Shown here: piece by piece, positions 63,895 to 64,000 of the stretch
How positions within the stretch are numbered: position 1 is the first letter of the stretch
Layout: each line of letters opens with the position of its first letter
Assembly (NCBI RefSeq): GCF_000004195.4
Contig: NC_030677.2
Span: forward strand, 57,480,222-57,544,221
Length of the DNA stretch: 64,000 nt
Source: Xenopus tropicalis
Lineage: Eukaryota > Chordata > Amphibia > Anura > Pipidae
Direction of reading: 5' to 3'
Made by a program: the position numbers and the translations under genes
The notes under the pieces: generated by a model
The model's database searches: none
What the model was told of the DNA's origin: nothing
What the model saw: only the letters and a program-made list of their open reading frames with translations

Positions 63895-64000
63895 GGGGCA
63901 CATTTACTAACCCACGAATCCGAATTGGAAAAATTCTGATTGGAAAACGAACATTTTGCGACTTTTTCGGCGCCTTTACGACTTTTCGGAAATTGTCGCG
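63895..64000. mobile_element. Harbinger-like MITE, copy 4, cut by window end
   Basis: It begins GGGGCACATTTACTAACCC after a TTA. It continues with sequence nearly identical to the left part of the element at 4407-4996. Confidence 0.7.

Noticed and set aside
1..64000. CRISPR array, operon, phage or other prokaryotic-type system
   Set aside because: The tandem repeats have no spacers of CRISPR type, there is no dense coding, and the spliced vertebrate gene fixes the origin as animal nuclear DNA.

Overview
The window is vertebrate nuclear DNA, almost certainly from a clawed frog (Xenopus). It is AT-rich, holds small exons in large introns, and is filled with MITE families typical of Xenopus: T2/Kolobok-like elements with TTAA ends, TA-flanked Tc1/mariner-like MITEs, hAT elements with 8-bp target duplications and PIF/Harbinger-like elements with 3-bp TWA duplications. 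I cannot separate X. tropicalis from X. laevis by reading alone.

One protein-coding gene is present: arhgap10 (GRAF2; BAR-PH-RhoGAP-SH3 protein) on the minus strand. I placed 14 consecutive coding exons. Exon 1 (62711-62864) holds the start codon, and exon 14 (5767-5841) ends just after the RhoGAP arginine finger. All phases match and the summed coding length is 1300 nt (433 codons plus 1 nt). The window therefore carries the whole BAR domain, the whole PH domain and the first part of the RhoGAP domain. The rest of the GAP domain, the linker and the SH3 domain lie beyond base 1. Intron 1 is about 27.6 kb and intron 2 only 99 bp. The intron after exon 12 has a GC donor. The GC-rich 5' flank is at 62865-63330.

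Layout: 1-5766, intron 14 with a nested T2 MITE and three Harbinger-like MITEs; 5767-21068, exons 14 to 6 in dense succession, with a 1.6-kb Tc1-like transposon 100 bp from exon 7; 21069-33509, exon 5 and two repeat-rich introns, including a Penelope-type GIY-YIG fragment, an 80-bp perfect palindrome and a diverged tandem array; 33510-35112, exons 4 to 2 in a tight cluster; 35113-62710, intron 1 with T2, hAT and Harbinger elements, including two hAT copies carrying a 34-bp satellite; 62711-63330, exon 1 and putative promoter; 63331-64000, upstream sequence entering another Harbinger-like MITE.

I see no second cellular gene, tRNA, rRNA, CRISPR array or bacterial-type system. The points of interest are splice-site architecture (GC donor, simple-sequence polypyrimidine tracts, possible inverted-repeat-driven exon circularisation) and nested mobile elements.
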